Assembly: GCF_002482385.1 (NCBI RefSeq)
Contig: NZ_DLFW01000004.1
Span: forward strand, 1-20,085
Reading direction: 5' to 3'
DNA length: 20,085 nt
Source of the DNA: Dysgonomonas sp. UBA7710
GTDB taxonomy: Bacteria > Bacteroidota > Bacteroidia > Bacteroidales > Dysgonomonadaceae
In this document: in pieces, positions 7,043-14,438 of the stretch
Position numbering within the stretch: position 1 is the stretch's first letter
Layout of the letters: every line of letters starts with the position of its first letter
Translations under genes and position numbers: made by a program
The notes under the pieces: model-generated
What the model saw: the letters and a program-made list of their open reading frames with translations, nothing else
Databases searched by the model: none
What the model was told of the DNA's origin: nothing

Positions 7043-8695
7043 TTAGTATCCGGGATTATTGCTGCCCAAATTAGGGTTCTTTTCCAGTTCTCCCTGATTA
7101 ATAGGCATCAAATAATGTTTTGAAAGGAATACTTGTTTTGGAAGCATATTCAATTCGAATCTCTCATACGTCTTCACTCCGTTATTGTCTTCTGTAATTT
7201 TCATCCCGTGGAAATATTTGTTATTCAATACTGATTCAGCCAATTTCCAACGTCTTAGATCCCAGAAGCGATGTCCTTCAAAAGCCAGTTCCACTTTCCG
7301 TTCTTGCACTATCCGTTCTTTCATTTGTGCCTGATTCAGCCCGGATGGTAATGCCGGCAGACCTGCACGTTCGCGAACGAGTCTCATGACTTCATATACA
7401 GATGCGTCAGGGCCATTGTTCGTTTCATTCTGAGCCTCGGCATAGTTGAGCAACACCTCTGCCAGCCTGATTTCTTTCCAACTGGTAATACTTCCTATAA
7501 AATTCAACTTTTCGAATGGTAACGTTTCGTCCAGGAATTTACGAATATAGTATCCCGAGTAAGTACGCTCTACGAGTCCAAGCCCATCATCAGGCATCAG
7601 GTATCCTGTTCTTATTACTTTGTTTTTGAAAACAGACCCATCCACAATGATACTTGCCTGTAAGCGTTTGTCTCTTCCCTCGTAAGGATTGGCCGCATGT
7701 GCGGGATTATTCCAGTCGAACGGTGTGCCGTCGAGCATTTCATAAGAATCTACAAGTTCCTGAGTAGGATTCGTTTGTGAACCCCATCCGTTGTCGATGC
7801 TCGGAGGCATGTAAAGGTTGTCACATGCATGCCCTTTGTTAACCCCGTCGAACATTACTTCGAAGATAACTTCCTTGTTCCCTCCATGAGATTGAAATAA
7901 TGCATTATAATCGGGATCGAGTACAAATTGATTTTCTTCTATTACTTTATTGGAAAACAATGCAGATCTCGCATATCTTTCAGCAAAGAGCATTACCCGG
8001 CCATTAAGCGCCCATGCAGCTTCACGTGAAGCCCGGCCTTGTTCGGCTACAGTGATATCTTTAGCATAAGGCAATATATCTCCTATTTGTTCCAGTTCAC
8101 TGTCGATAAAATCATAGATGTCCGATTTTGGAGTACGCGGAACCATCAATTCCTGTAGATTATCGAAATGCTGCAATTCCTTGATAAGTGGGACATCCCC
8201 ATAGCGGCGTACCAGGTCGAAGTACATAAATGCCCTTACGAAGCGGGCTTCTGCCATTATTCTTGTCTTGAAATCTTCCGGTAGAGGGCTGTCATTTGTC
8301 AATCCGGCGATCAGATTATTGACTTTTCGAATAACCTCATAGCTTCTGCCCCATGTTTCCAGAGGATTATAAGATGCAGAGATAGTTCCCGGAATCATTA
8401 CACCATTGCTTTCGTTCCATCCGGCAGGTGAACGCAGGAGGTCGGTGCTGCCGTCGAGCAGATCGGTAATTCCCATTCCTGAAAGGACATTTGCTCCGCC
8501 TTCTACGAACAGCCCGTAGCCACACGGCATATAACCGTATATTTTATATAGATATGCCTTTGTAAGTGCTTCATCTTTGAATACAGCATCATCCGAAATT
8601 ATATCGAGAGGTTCCTTGTCCAAGTCCATACAAGCATTGGCCAAGAATAAAGAAAACACTGTAAAAACTGATAATATTATATATTTCATATTCAT
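7043..8695 (-). CDS. SusD/RagB-like outer-membrane glycan-binding lipoprotein
   Basis: A 550-residue SusD-family protein. The signal peptide ends LFLANAC, with C22 as the probable lipidated cysteine, followed by MDLDKEPLD, the usual SusD mature start. The N-terminal helical half has the typical ARFVRAFMYFDLVRRYGDVPL segment (about residues 150-170), a TPR-like part of the family. The C-terminal part has the characteristic EIRLAEVLLNYAEAQNE and the QERKVELAFEGHRFWDLRRW motif. SusD proteins sit on the cell surface as a lid over their SusC transporter and bind the polysaccharide or oligosaccharide. The gene starts 6 bases after the susC-like stop. An alternative start is MKYI, two codons in. The binding substrate is not predictable by family alone. 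Confidence 0.97.
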   Translation of the reverse strand: MNMKYIILSVFTVFSLFLANACMDLDKEPLDIISDDAVFKDEALTKAYLYKIYGYMPCGYGLFVEGGANVLSGMGITDLLDGSTDLLRSPAGWNESNGVMIPGTISASYNPLETWGRSYEVIRKVNNLIAGLTNDSPLPEDFKTRIMAEARFVRAFMYFDLVRRYGDVPLIKELQHFDNLQELMVPRTPKSDIYDFIDSELEQIGDILPYAKDITVAEQGRASREAAWALNGRVMLFAERYARSALFSNKVIEENQFVLDPDYNALFQSHGGNKEVIFEVMFDGVNKGHACDNLYMPPSIDNGWGSQTNPTQELVDSYEMLDGTPFDWNNPAHAANPYEGRDKRLQASIIVDGSVFKNKVIRTGYLMPDDGLGLVERTYSGYYIRKFLDETLPFEKLNFIGSITSWKEIRLAEVLLNYAEAQNETNNGPDASVYEVMRLVRERAGLPALPSGLNQAQMKERIVQERKVELAFEGHRFWDLRRWKLAESVLNNKYFHGMKITEDNNGVKTYERFELNMLPKQVFLSKHYLMPINQGELEKNPNLGSNNPGY

Positions 8696-8701
8696 ATTCG
8701 A

Positions 8702-11700
8702 TTAAAATTCGACGTTAAAACCAAAATTGTATGTTTTCATCTGAGGATAGTAATATGCATTCCTGTCGGGATCGATATTTGGTGCTTCCGGATCGAAATC
8801 TTTCATCTTGGAGAATGTGAGCAGATTGTTTCCGGAAACAAATACCCTGAGATTCTGTATACCTATTTTCTTAAGGAAGTCTTTTTTGTCGAAAGTATAA
8901 GCCAGTTCAAAATTCTTCAGCCTCAAATATGTACCATCGTATAACCAGAATGATGATTTTTCGCGATTATTTTGTACTGTTCCTGCATACAGGCGTGGAT
9001 ATTTTGCATTCGGGTTATCTTCCGACCAGGAGTCTTTGAATATAGCTAACGCATTAGATTCAAGATTGAACGGATCCCACCTTAGATATTGGTCAAATCC
9101 TGTTGCACCCTGGAAATTCATTGTCAGATCGAAATTCTTATATGATAATCCGATATTCAATCCAAAGATTATTTCCGGTATCTCACTTTTTCCAATAAAC
9201 TGCGCGTCTTTTCCATCAATCACACCGTCATTATAGAAGTCTTCATATTTTATATCTCCCACTTTGAGAGAGGTGTTGCCGCGTCCGTCCTGTATTGCCC
9301 AATTGTCTATCTCTTCCTGGCTATGGAACAGCCCCAATGCTTTATATCCGTAATTCTGATCGAACGGACGTCCTGTCAGTCGCTGATGCTCAAGTTTGTT
9401 TATGGCTTCATCCATAAATACAACTTTGCTTTTCGCATATGTTATATTACCTTCCACCATGAAGTTGAAATCACCGATTTTGTCTGTATAGCGAAGAATG
9501 GATTCGATACCATAGTTGTCCACTTTACCTATATTTTCGTCAGGCAGTGTTGCCCCAAACGATTGAGGAACGGATGCGCTTCTTGGTAATAAAATATCTC
9601 TGGTCTTTTTATAGAAATAGGTAAATTCTCCTGATATTTTTCCATTCAACAAGCTGAAATCCAAACCAACATCCGTATTGCTTGCTGTTTCCCATGTAAT
9701 ATTGGGATTGGCGATACCTGTATCATTTATTCCGGACTGGAAAGAACCTCCGATTACAGAACCAGAGTTGAATCTGTATCCTGACATAAATTGATAAGCA
9801 GCCACCCTGTCATTACCGAATTCTCCGTATGATGCCCGTAGTTTCAGATTATGCAATATCGCATTGTCTTTCAGAAAAGGTTCTTCGCTAATTCTCCATC
9901 CGGCTGAAACAGCAGGGAAGAAACCCCAGCGTTTACTTTTCGGGAAATTGTATGATCCGTCGTAACGGAAGTTGAACTGAAACAGGTATTTACCTAAATA
10001 GTTGTAGTTCAGACGCCCTACATATCCCTGTCTTACAGTCTCTCTGGCAAGTCCTCCATTATCTTTGTCCTTATCAGGGCCGGCAAATAGCTGATCTATG
10101 GCTGTTGATATATAGTTAACGCGTGATGCCTGTAAATCGCTGTATTTATATGATGATTCTTCAAACAGGAAGAGTGCAGAAATGTTATGTGCCTTATTGA
10201 ATGTTGCATCATATGTCAGAGCAGCTTGTACCGTAAGTCTTTCGTCTTCAGCTGTACCTTCGTAAAGGCTTGTGCCTCCACCGGTTTTTCTTTTGGTATA
10301 TGTATCTATTATCCTGTCATGTTGGTAAAATTCGTATGGCATAGTGAATGTTTTGGCTTTCGAAAACCAACGGTCATAAGAAAAACTGGCTCTTGCTTTC
10401 AATCCTTTCACAAAAGGTACATTATATACACCCTGTAATGTACTTTGGAATACGGAATTTTCAGTTTTACTATATCCCGAATTCTCGGCCTGGCCTATTG
10501 GAGAAACATTTTGCCCATTCGAGTTGAGTCCTCCTTTTTCCACACTGTCGGGCACATAAGGGCTTTCTGTCGGTTTAGAATTGATTATGGTTGAGAATAG
10601 GCCGTCTCCCACTGCGGACTGGCTTATTTTTTCATATCGGCCGGCTAAATCGAGTGATATACTGAAATCGTTCGTTATTTGAGTGTCTATGTTAGAACGG
10701 ACCGTATATCTCTTGAATCCTGACAGATCATAAAGCCCGTCCTGATCGAGATAACCCAACGATGTGAAAAACTTAGTTGTTTTACTACCTCCGTTTACAG
10801 TCAGGCTGTGCTGTTGGATTCCTGTCCTTTTTTTCAGCGTTTCTTCCCACCAGTCTGTTGAAGGCATTGTACCGTTTTTGTACGCCTGAATCTCAGATTC
10901 GGTAAAACGCGGAGCATTGTTGTTGAAGTTATCCAATGCCAGATTCAGATATTTCGCATATTCGTAGGCATTCATCATCTCGGGGATGACAGTAGGGGTT
11001 TGAAATCCGAATGTTCCCGAATAATTAATCTTGGTCTTACCTTCGCTACCGCGCTTGGTAGTGACGATTATAACTCCGTTTGCTGCCCGTGCCCCATATA
11101 CGGCTGCCGAGGCTGCGTCTTTGAGTACTGTAATACTTTCTATTTCATTGGGATCGAGCTTACTGATAGAGCGCTCTATTCCGTCAACAAGCAATAATGT
11201 GCCATTGTCTCCGAATGTACTTTTTCCCCTGATAAAGAAAGCAGGATCATCCAAGCCGGGTTTTCCTGTTTGCTGGGTAGTTATTACCCCTGTCATTTTC
11301 CCTGTCAAAGCGTTTGCCAGGTTCGGGGTCGGGGCTTTGAGCAATACATCACCCTTTACAGTGGAGACCGAACCTGTCATATCCACTTTTTTCTGTACTC
11401 CGTAACCTACAGTTACCACCTCTGCCAGCATTTCGGAAGAAGGTTCCATCACTACGTCGAGGATGTTCGTTGTTACGGTGCGTTCGATAGTAGTGAAACT
11501 AATATAAGAAAAAACGAGAATATCGCCTTTCTTCACCGTTATGGTATAATTACCATTTATATCGGTTGTGATTCCTCTATTTTGGCCTTTTACCGTGATT
11601 GTCACGCCTATAAGGCTCTCACCGTCCGATGAGGTTACATTACCTTTTAGCCCTATTTCTTGGGCAAGTATTTGTGCAACCGGAAAGACCAATAAAAACA

Positions 11701-11728
11701 AGATTAATAAGATTTTGTTCTTTTTCAT
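8702..11728 (-). CDS. SusC/RagA-like TonB-dependent outer-membrane transporter
   Basis: A 1008-residue TonB-dependent receptor. Residues 1-22 are a signal peptide (ends ILAQ). A carboxypeptidase-regulatory-like beta-sandwich spans about 26-100 (GNVTSSDGESLIGVTI...GITTDINGNYTI). The SusC linker VVTVGYGVQKK follows, then the plug domain, with the hallmark segments LLLVDGIE and DPNEIESITVLKDAASAAVYG. The rest forms the 22-strand barrel and ends in an aromatic residue (NFGFNVEF). It imports oligosaccharides into the periplasm using TonB energy, as a complex with the SusD-like protein encoded just downstream. It is the first gene of the long minus-strand PUL operon and is divergent from the AraC-type regulator. 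No anti-sigma/ECF STN domain is present at the N-terminus, fitting control by the local regulator. Confidence 0.97.
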   Translation of the reverse strand: MKKNKILLILFLLVFPVAQILAQEIGLKGNVTSSDGESLIGVTITVKGQNRGITTDINGNYTITVKKGDILVFSYISFTTIERTVTTNILDVVMEPSSEMLAEVVTVGYGVQKKVDMTGSVSTVKGDVLLKAPTPNLANALTGKMTGVITTQQTGKPGLDDPAFFIRGKSTFGDNGTLLLVDGIERSISKLDPNEIESITVLKDAASAAVYGARAANGVIIVTTKRGSEGKTKINYSGTFGFQTPTVIPEMMNAYEYAKYLNLALDNFNNNAPRFTESEIQAYKNGTMPSTDWWEETLKKRTGIQQHSLTVNGGSKTTKFFTSLGYLDQDGLYDLSGFKRYTVRSNIDTQITNDFSISLDLAGRYEKISQSAVGDGLFSTIINSKPTESPYVPDSVEKGGLNSNGQNVSPIGQAENSGYSKTENSVFQSTLQGVYNVPFVKGLKARASFSYDRWFSKAKTFTMPYEFYQHDRIIDTYTKRKTGGGTSLYEGTAEDERLTVQAALTYDATFNKAHNISALFLFEESSYKYSDLQASRVNYISTAIDQLFAGPDKDKDNGGLARETVRQGYVGRLNYNYLGKYLFQFNFRYDGSYNFPKSKRWGFFPAVSAGWRISEEPFLKDNAILHNLKLRASYGEFGNDRVAAYQFMSGYRFNSGSVIGGSFQSGINDTGIANPNITWETASNTDVGLDFSLLNGKISGEFTYFYKKTRDILLPRSASVPQSFGATLPDENIGKVDNYGIESILRYTDKIGDFNFMVEGNITYAKSKVVFMDEAINKLEHQRLTGRPFDQNYGYKALGLFHSQEEIDNWAIQDGRGNTSLKVGDIKYEDFYNDGVIDGKDAQFIGKSEIPEIIFGLNIGLSYKNFDLTMNFQGATGFDQYLRWDPFNLESNALAIFKDSWSEDNPNAKYPRLYAGTVQNNREKSSFWLYDGTYLRLKNFELAYTFDKKDFLKKIGIQNLRVFVSGNNLLTFSKMKDFDPEAPNIDPDRNAYYYPQMKTYNFGFNVEF

Positions 11729-11805
11729 AAAATAATCAGATTTATTAAATCGGTTAGCTTTTGTAATTTTTAAATATACCTAGGACATTTGAAACTTAGC
11801 TACCG

Positions 11806-11813
11806 CAAACATA
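11806..11813 (-). promoter_or_regulatory. Candidate -7 box for the PUL operon (susC promoter)
   Basis: On the minus strand this reads TATGTTTG, a full match to the Bacteroidetes -7 consensus TAnnTTTG. Transcription would start near 11799, giving a leader of about 70 bases before the susC ATG. I see no matching TTTG -33 element at the usual 19-21 base spacing, which would fit a promoter that needs an activator. Confidence 0.5.
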
Positions 11814-11854
11814 GAATAGTATTTATATAAATTGTAATATAATACTGTCAAACC

Positions 11855-11870
11855 ATTGTACTTTTTTGAA
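11855..11870 (+). promoter_or_regulatory. Direct repeat copy 1, candidate AraC-type operator
   Basis: The sequence ATTGTACTTTTTTGAA matches 15 of 16 positions with the copy at 11942-11957 (87 bases apart, start to start). It sits about 42 bases upstream of the candidate susC -7 box, a position suited to activation. AraC-family proteins commonly bind direct repeats of this size. Binding is inferred, not shown. Confidence 0.45.
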
Positions 11871-11941
11871 AGAAAATTCTTAAAATGAAATATTTGTTCT
11901 GATTATCAATCGTTTATATGTGTATATTATTTTTATAATTG

Positions 11942-11957
11942 ATTATACTTTTTTGAA
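11942..11957 (+). promoter_or_regulatory. Direct repeat copy 2, candidate AraC-type operator
   Basis: The sequence ATTATACTTTTTTGAA is the second copy of the repeat at 11855. It ends 9 bases before the candidate -7 box of the regulator gene, covering its -33 region, so binding here could repress or tune the regulator's own transcription. Confidence 0.45.
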
Positions 11958-11966
11958 TTATATCTC

Positions 11967-11974
11967 TATATTTG
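11967..11974 (+). promoter_or_regulatory. Candidate -7 box for the araC-like regulator
   Basis: TATATTTG matches the Bacteroidetes TAnnTTTG consensus. With the ATG at 11990 the leader would be only about 10 bases. No good TTTG -33 element lies at 19-21 bases upstream; the nearest TTTG (11952-11955) is only 11 bases away. Confidence 0.45.
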
Positions 11975-11989
11975 TAAAAAACTACTACC

Positions 11990-12862
11990 ATGGAATACAT
12001 ACAAAGAGAGATTACGCCAATCAATGATGAGGACTTATTTATTGTCTTGAATCATCCTCATGCAAGGTTCGATTATGCAGCTCATTTTCATTCCGATTAT
12101 GAAATTAACCTTGTGCTGAACAGCAGGGGGAAGAGAATTGTGGGCGATTGTGTAGCCGAGTACCGGGATCTTGACCTGGTAATGGTAGGTCCGAATATTC
12201 CCCATCGCTGGGTAAGTGAAGACGATAACGGGAATGCTCATGTGGTGACTATCCAGTTCCATAAGGAGACGCTGGAATATCCCATTATAAACAAGAAGAT
12301 ATTTCACCCGGTAAAAGAGTTGTTCACCAATTCATTTTACGGAATTGAATTCTCTGATGAGACCAAAGTGGCAATGAAAGACACTTTGCTCAACCTGTCA
12401 CATAAGCAGGGTGTAGAGTCCGCTCTGGAATTCTTCAGGATACTCTATCTTTTATCTGTTTCTTCCAACCAGAAATTCCTGTTAGAAGGTAGTAGTAAGA
12501 TGGACTTTGCCATCAGGGAATCGAAAAGCCGAAGGATCAATAAAGTGATAACATATATTCAGGAGCATTTTCAGGAGGATATTACGCTTTCGGCTGTTGC
12601 GGAAAGTGTGGGCATGTCGGAATCGGCATTCAGCCACTTTTTCAGGAAAAGGACCAACCGGAGTTTTATCGACTACCTGAATGATATCAGGATAGGTCAT
12701 GCAGCAAAGGTCTTATACGAAACGACTCATACGATAGCAGAAGTATGCTATTCGTCAGGCTTCAATAACATCTCTAATTTCAACCGTATATTCAAAAGGA
12801 AAAAAGGGCAAACCCCGTCTGAATATAGAATGAATATTCAGAAGATAATGACAAAATTCTAG
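11990..12862 (+). CDS. AraC-family transcriptional regulator of the PUL
   Basis: A 290-residue cytoplasmic regulator and the only plus-strand gene. The N-terminal half is an AraC-type cupin sensor domain, with the typical start HARFDYAAHFHSDYEINLVL (about 24-43) and VGPNIPHRW (about 65-74). Residues about 185-285 are the double helix-turn-helix domain: ITLSAVAESVGMSESAFSHFF for the first helix pair and the signature AEVCYSSGFNNISNFNRIFKRKKGQTPSEYR for the second. The cupin probably senses a sugar released from the target glycan. Its position, divergent from susC, makes the PUL operon the expected target. Many Bacteroidetes PULs use hybrid two-component or ECF/anti-sigma regulators instead, so a soluble AraC-type switch implies sensing of a cytoplasmic mono- or oligosaccharide. 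Confidence 0.93.
   Translation: MEYIQREITPINDEDLFIVLNHPHARFDYAAHFHSDYEINLVLNSRGKRIVGDCVAEYRDLDLVMVGPNIPHRWVSEDDNGNAHVVTIQFHKETLEYPIINKKIFHPVKELFTNSFYGIEFSDETKVAMKDTLLNLSHKQGVESALEFFRILYLLSVSSNQKFLLEGSSKMDFAIRESKSRRINKVITYIQEHFQEDITLSAVAESVGMSESAFSHFFRKRTNRSFIDYLNDIRIGHAAKVLYETTHTIAEVCYSSGFNNISNFNRIFKRKKGQTPSEYRMNIQKIMTKF
12859..12862. other. Shared CTAG: overlapping stop codons of convergent genes
   Basis: The palindrome CTAG supplies the TAG stop of the araC-like gene (12860-12862, plus strand) and the TAG stop of rpiA (12861-12859, minus strand). The two genes have no spacer for a conventional terminator, so transcripts must end inside the opposite gene or run antisense. Confidence 0.95.
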
Positions 12863-13557
12863 ATACTTATTATCTCCACATCATATCCTATGAACAATCC
12901 GCTCTCAATAACTCCCGTTATTGACTTAATATCACGTTCCAAAGAACTTTCTATTGAGTCGAACCATGCATCGAGGATAAAGTTTCCGTTTTCTGTAATA
13001 ACAGGCCCGTCTTTCCCTTTTGCCATCCTTAGTGATATATCGCGGGCGCCTAATGCTCTAAGTTCTTTTTCCGCATATAACAGGGAGGTTGGAAATACTT
13101 CGACAGGAACCGGGAATTTCGAACCTAATTGTGTGACAAATTTAGATTCATCTACAATAATATAAGTTTCGGTGCTGTTACGGATTAATAGTTTTTCCTT
13201 AAACATGGCTCCCCCTCGCCCTTTTATGAGGTTTCGCTCAGGGTCGACTTCATCTGCCCCGTCGAAAGTCCAGTCAGGCTTTTTGTCTAAAAGTGTAGTT
13301 TGAGGAATTCCCAATTGGATGCAGGTCATGGATATCTCCAGAGAAGAGGGAATGACCTGGATGTGTAAGTTGTCTTTTCTTATTCTTTCGGCAATGGCGA
13401 TCAGAGCCAGATAAACGGTAGAACCTGAGCCCACTCCGATTATCTGTCCATCTTTCATTTTAGCTGCGATTTCCTTTGCAACCTTCTCTTTTCCTTCTTT
13501 ATTGATAATGGTATCCGACCATTTCAACGAATTGACGATATTCTTTCCCCATTCCAT
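12859..13557 (-). CDS. rpiA: Ribose-5-phosphate isomerase A
   Basis: A 232-residue RpiA. It interconverts ribose 5-phosphate and ribulose 5-phosphate in the non-oxidative pentose phosphate pathway, in the cytoplasm. The phosphate-binding motif GVGSGST is at 41-47. The catalytic block DGADEVDPERNLIKGRGGA follows: D99, D102, K112 and E121 have exactly the spacing of E. coli D81, D84, K94 and E103. The N-terminus has about 15 residues more than many RpiA proteins (MEWGKNIVNSLKWSD); no internal methionine gives a better start. It begins 21 bases after the exonuclease gene and is probably co-transcribed with it. It converges on the PUL regulator. Pentose catabolism from xylan would also use this step, but RpiA is a general housekeeping enzyme. 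Confidence 0.97.
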   Translation of the reverse strand: MEWGKNIVNSLKWSDTIINKEGKEKVAKEIAAKMKDGQIIGVGSGSTVYLALIAIAERIRKDNLHIQVIPSSLEISMTCIQLGIPQTTLLDKKPDWTFDGADEVDPERNLIKGRGGAMFKEKLLIRNSTETYIIVDESKFVTQLGSKFPVPVEVFPTSLLYAEKELRALGARDISLRMAKGKDGPVITENGNFILDAWFDSIESSLERDIKSITGVIESGLFIGYDVEIISI

Positions 13558-13578
13558 CGCTGTCTGTCTTTGCAGTGT

Positions 13579-14349
13579 TTATCTCTGCATCTCTCTCAAC
13601 TTTATTTTGGTCAGAACCTGTTTGGTATTTAGAGGGAAGTCTGCGTCCATCATCCATGCATAGAAACTCGGCTCTTTTTTCAAAACTTCGGCTACCGGTT
13701 TTCCTTTATGTTTACCAAAGTTGAAGACTTCTATCCCGTTCTCGTCTTTAATGATTCGTCCCGCCAGGTCAACATTGTTGTTGAAGAATGAAAACTCCTC
13801 GGCCAGTTTTTCCATATCGTTTGCCAGATCCGGATATTTGTCCAGTTGAGCTTTCAGTACTTCGAATGTGGCTAATGTATCGGCTTCAGCAGAATGCGCA
13901 TCAGTAAGTTCCTTGTCACAATAGAATTTGTAAGCGGCTTCAAGGGTGCGTTGTTCTTTCTTATGGAAGATGATTTGTACATCTATCATTTTCCGTTTGC
14001 TGAAGTCTATATCCACTCCGGCGCGTAAGAATTCTTCTGCTAAAAGCGGGATATCGAAACGGCTCGAGTTGAATCCTGCCAAGTCACATCCTTCCATTTG
14101 GTCGGCAAGTGATTTTGCAATCTGTTTGAAAGTCGGACAGTCTTTTACATCTTCATCCGATATGCCGTGTACAGCAGTTGCCCCCGGAGGTATAGGCATT
14201 TCGGGGTTGAGTCTTTTGGTCTTTACTTCCTGCTTTCCGTTAGGGTATACTTTCAGATACGATATCTCCACTATCCGGTCTTTTACTGTATCGGTACCTG
14301 TGGTTTCGAGGTCAAAGAATACAAGCGGGTTTTTGAGGTTTAGTTCCAT
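13579..14349 (-). CDS. DnaQ-like 3'-5' exonuclease (DNA polymerase III epsilon-type) with C-terminal add-on
   Basis: A 256-residue DEDDh exonuclease. Exo I is FFDLETTG with D13 and E15; Exo II is GFNSSRFD with D99; Exo III is DAHSAEADT with H152 and D157. These are the metal-binding and catalytic residues of the proofreading-exonuclease superfamily. The tail from about residue 205 has FNFGKHKGKPVAEVLKKEPSFYAWMM, a short FGKHKGK-type domain also found in other bacterial exonucleases and apart from the nuclease fold. There is no polymerase domain, so it is either a stand-alone exonuclease or an epsilon-like subunit. It lies downstream of dnaN on the same strand, an arrangement I recall as common in Bacteroidales. 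A hairpin stands between the two genes. Because of this uncertainty I give no gene symbol. Confidence 0.92.
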   Translation of the reverse strand: MELNLKNPLVFFDLETTGTDTVKDRIVEISYLKVYPNGKQEVKTKRLNPEMPIPPGATAVHGISDEDVKDCPTFKQIAKSLADQMEGCDLAGFNSSRFDIPLLAEEFLRAGVDIDFSKRKMIDVQIIFHKKEQRTLEAAYKFYCDKELTDAHSAEADTLATFEVLKAQLDKYPDLANDMEKLAEEFSFFNNNVDLAGRIIKDENGIEVFNFGKHKGKPVAEVLKKEPSFYAWMMDADFPLNTKQVLTKIKLREMQR

Positions 14350-14365
14350 AAGCTTTCAAGAAAAA

Positions 14366-14409
14366 ACTTTATCATTCCCCATTTTTTAGAATCAGAAGAA
14401 TGATAAAGT
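14366..14409 (-). terminator. Hairpin with T run between dnaN and the exonuclease gene
   Basis: A perfect 12-base inverted repeat (ACTTTATCATTC at 14366-14377 and GAATGATAAAGT at 14398-14409) with a 20-base loop. On the minus strand the stem is followed at once by TTTTTT, the layout of an intrinsic terminator, though the stem is AT-rich. It lies 30 bases after the dnaN stop and ends 16 bases before the exonuclease ATG, so it could end or attenuate the dnaN transcript. No TAnnTTTG box was found for the exonuclease gene in the remaining spacer, so partial read-through is likely. Confidence 0.65.
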
Positions 14410-14438
14410 CTATATATTTTGTATTTAAAATTCTGTCT

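Larger units (their letters stand above)
11729..11989. promoter_or_regulatory. Divergent control region between susC-like and araC-like genes
   Basis: A 261-base AT-rich region with no gene. It serves both the leftward PUL operon and the rightward regulator gene. It contains one TAnnTTTG box facing each way and a 16-base direct repeat with one mismatch (listed separately). This is the natural place for the AraC-type regulator to bind. Confidence 0.75.

Noticed and set aside
11870..11881. AAGAAAATTCTT palindrome in the divergent promoter region as a separate operator
   Set aside because: Arms of only five bases in AT-rich DNA and a single copy; the nearby 16-base direct repeat is a much stronger candidate.
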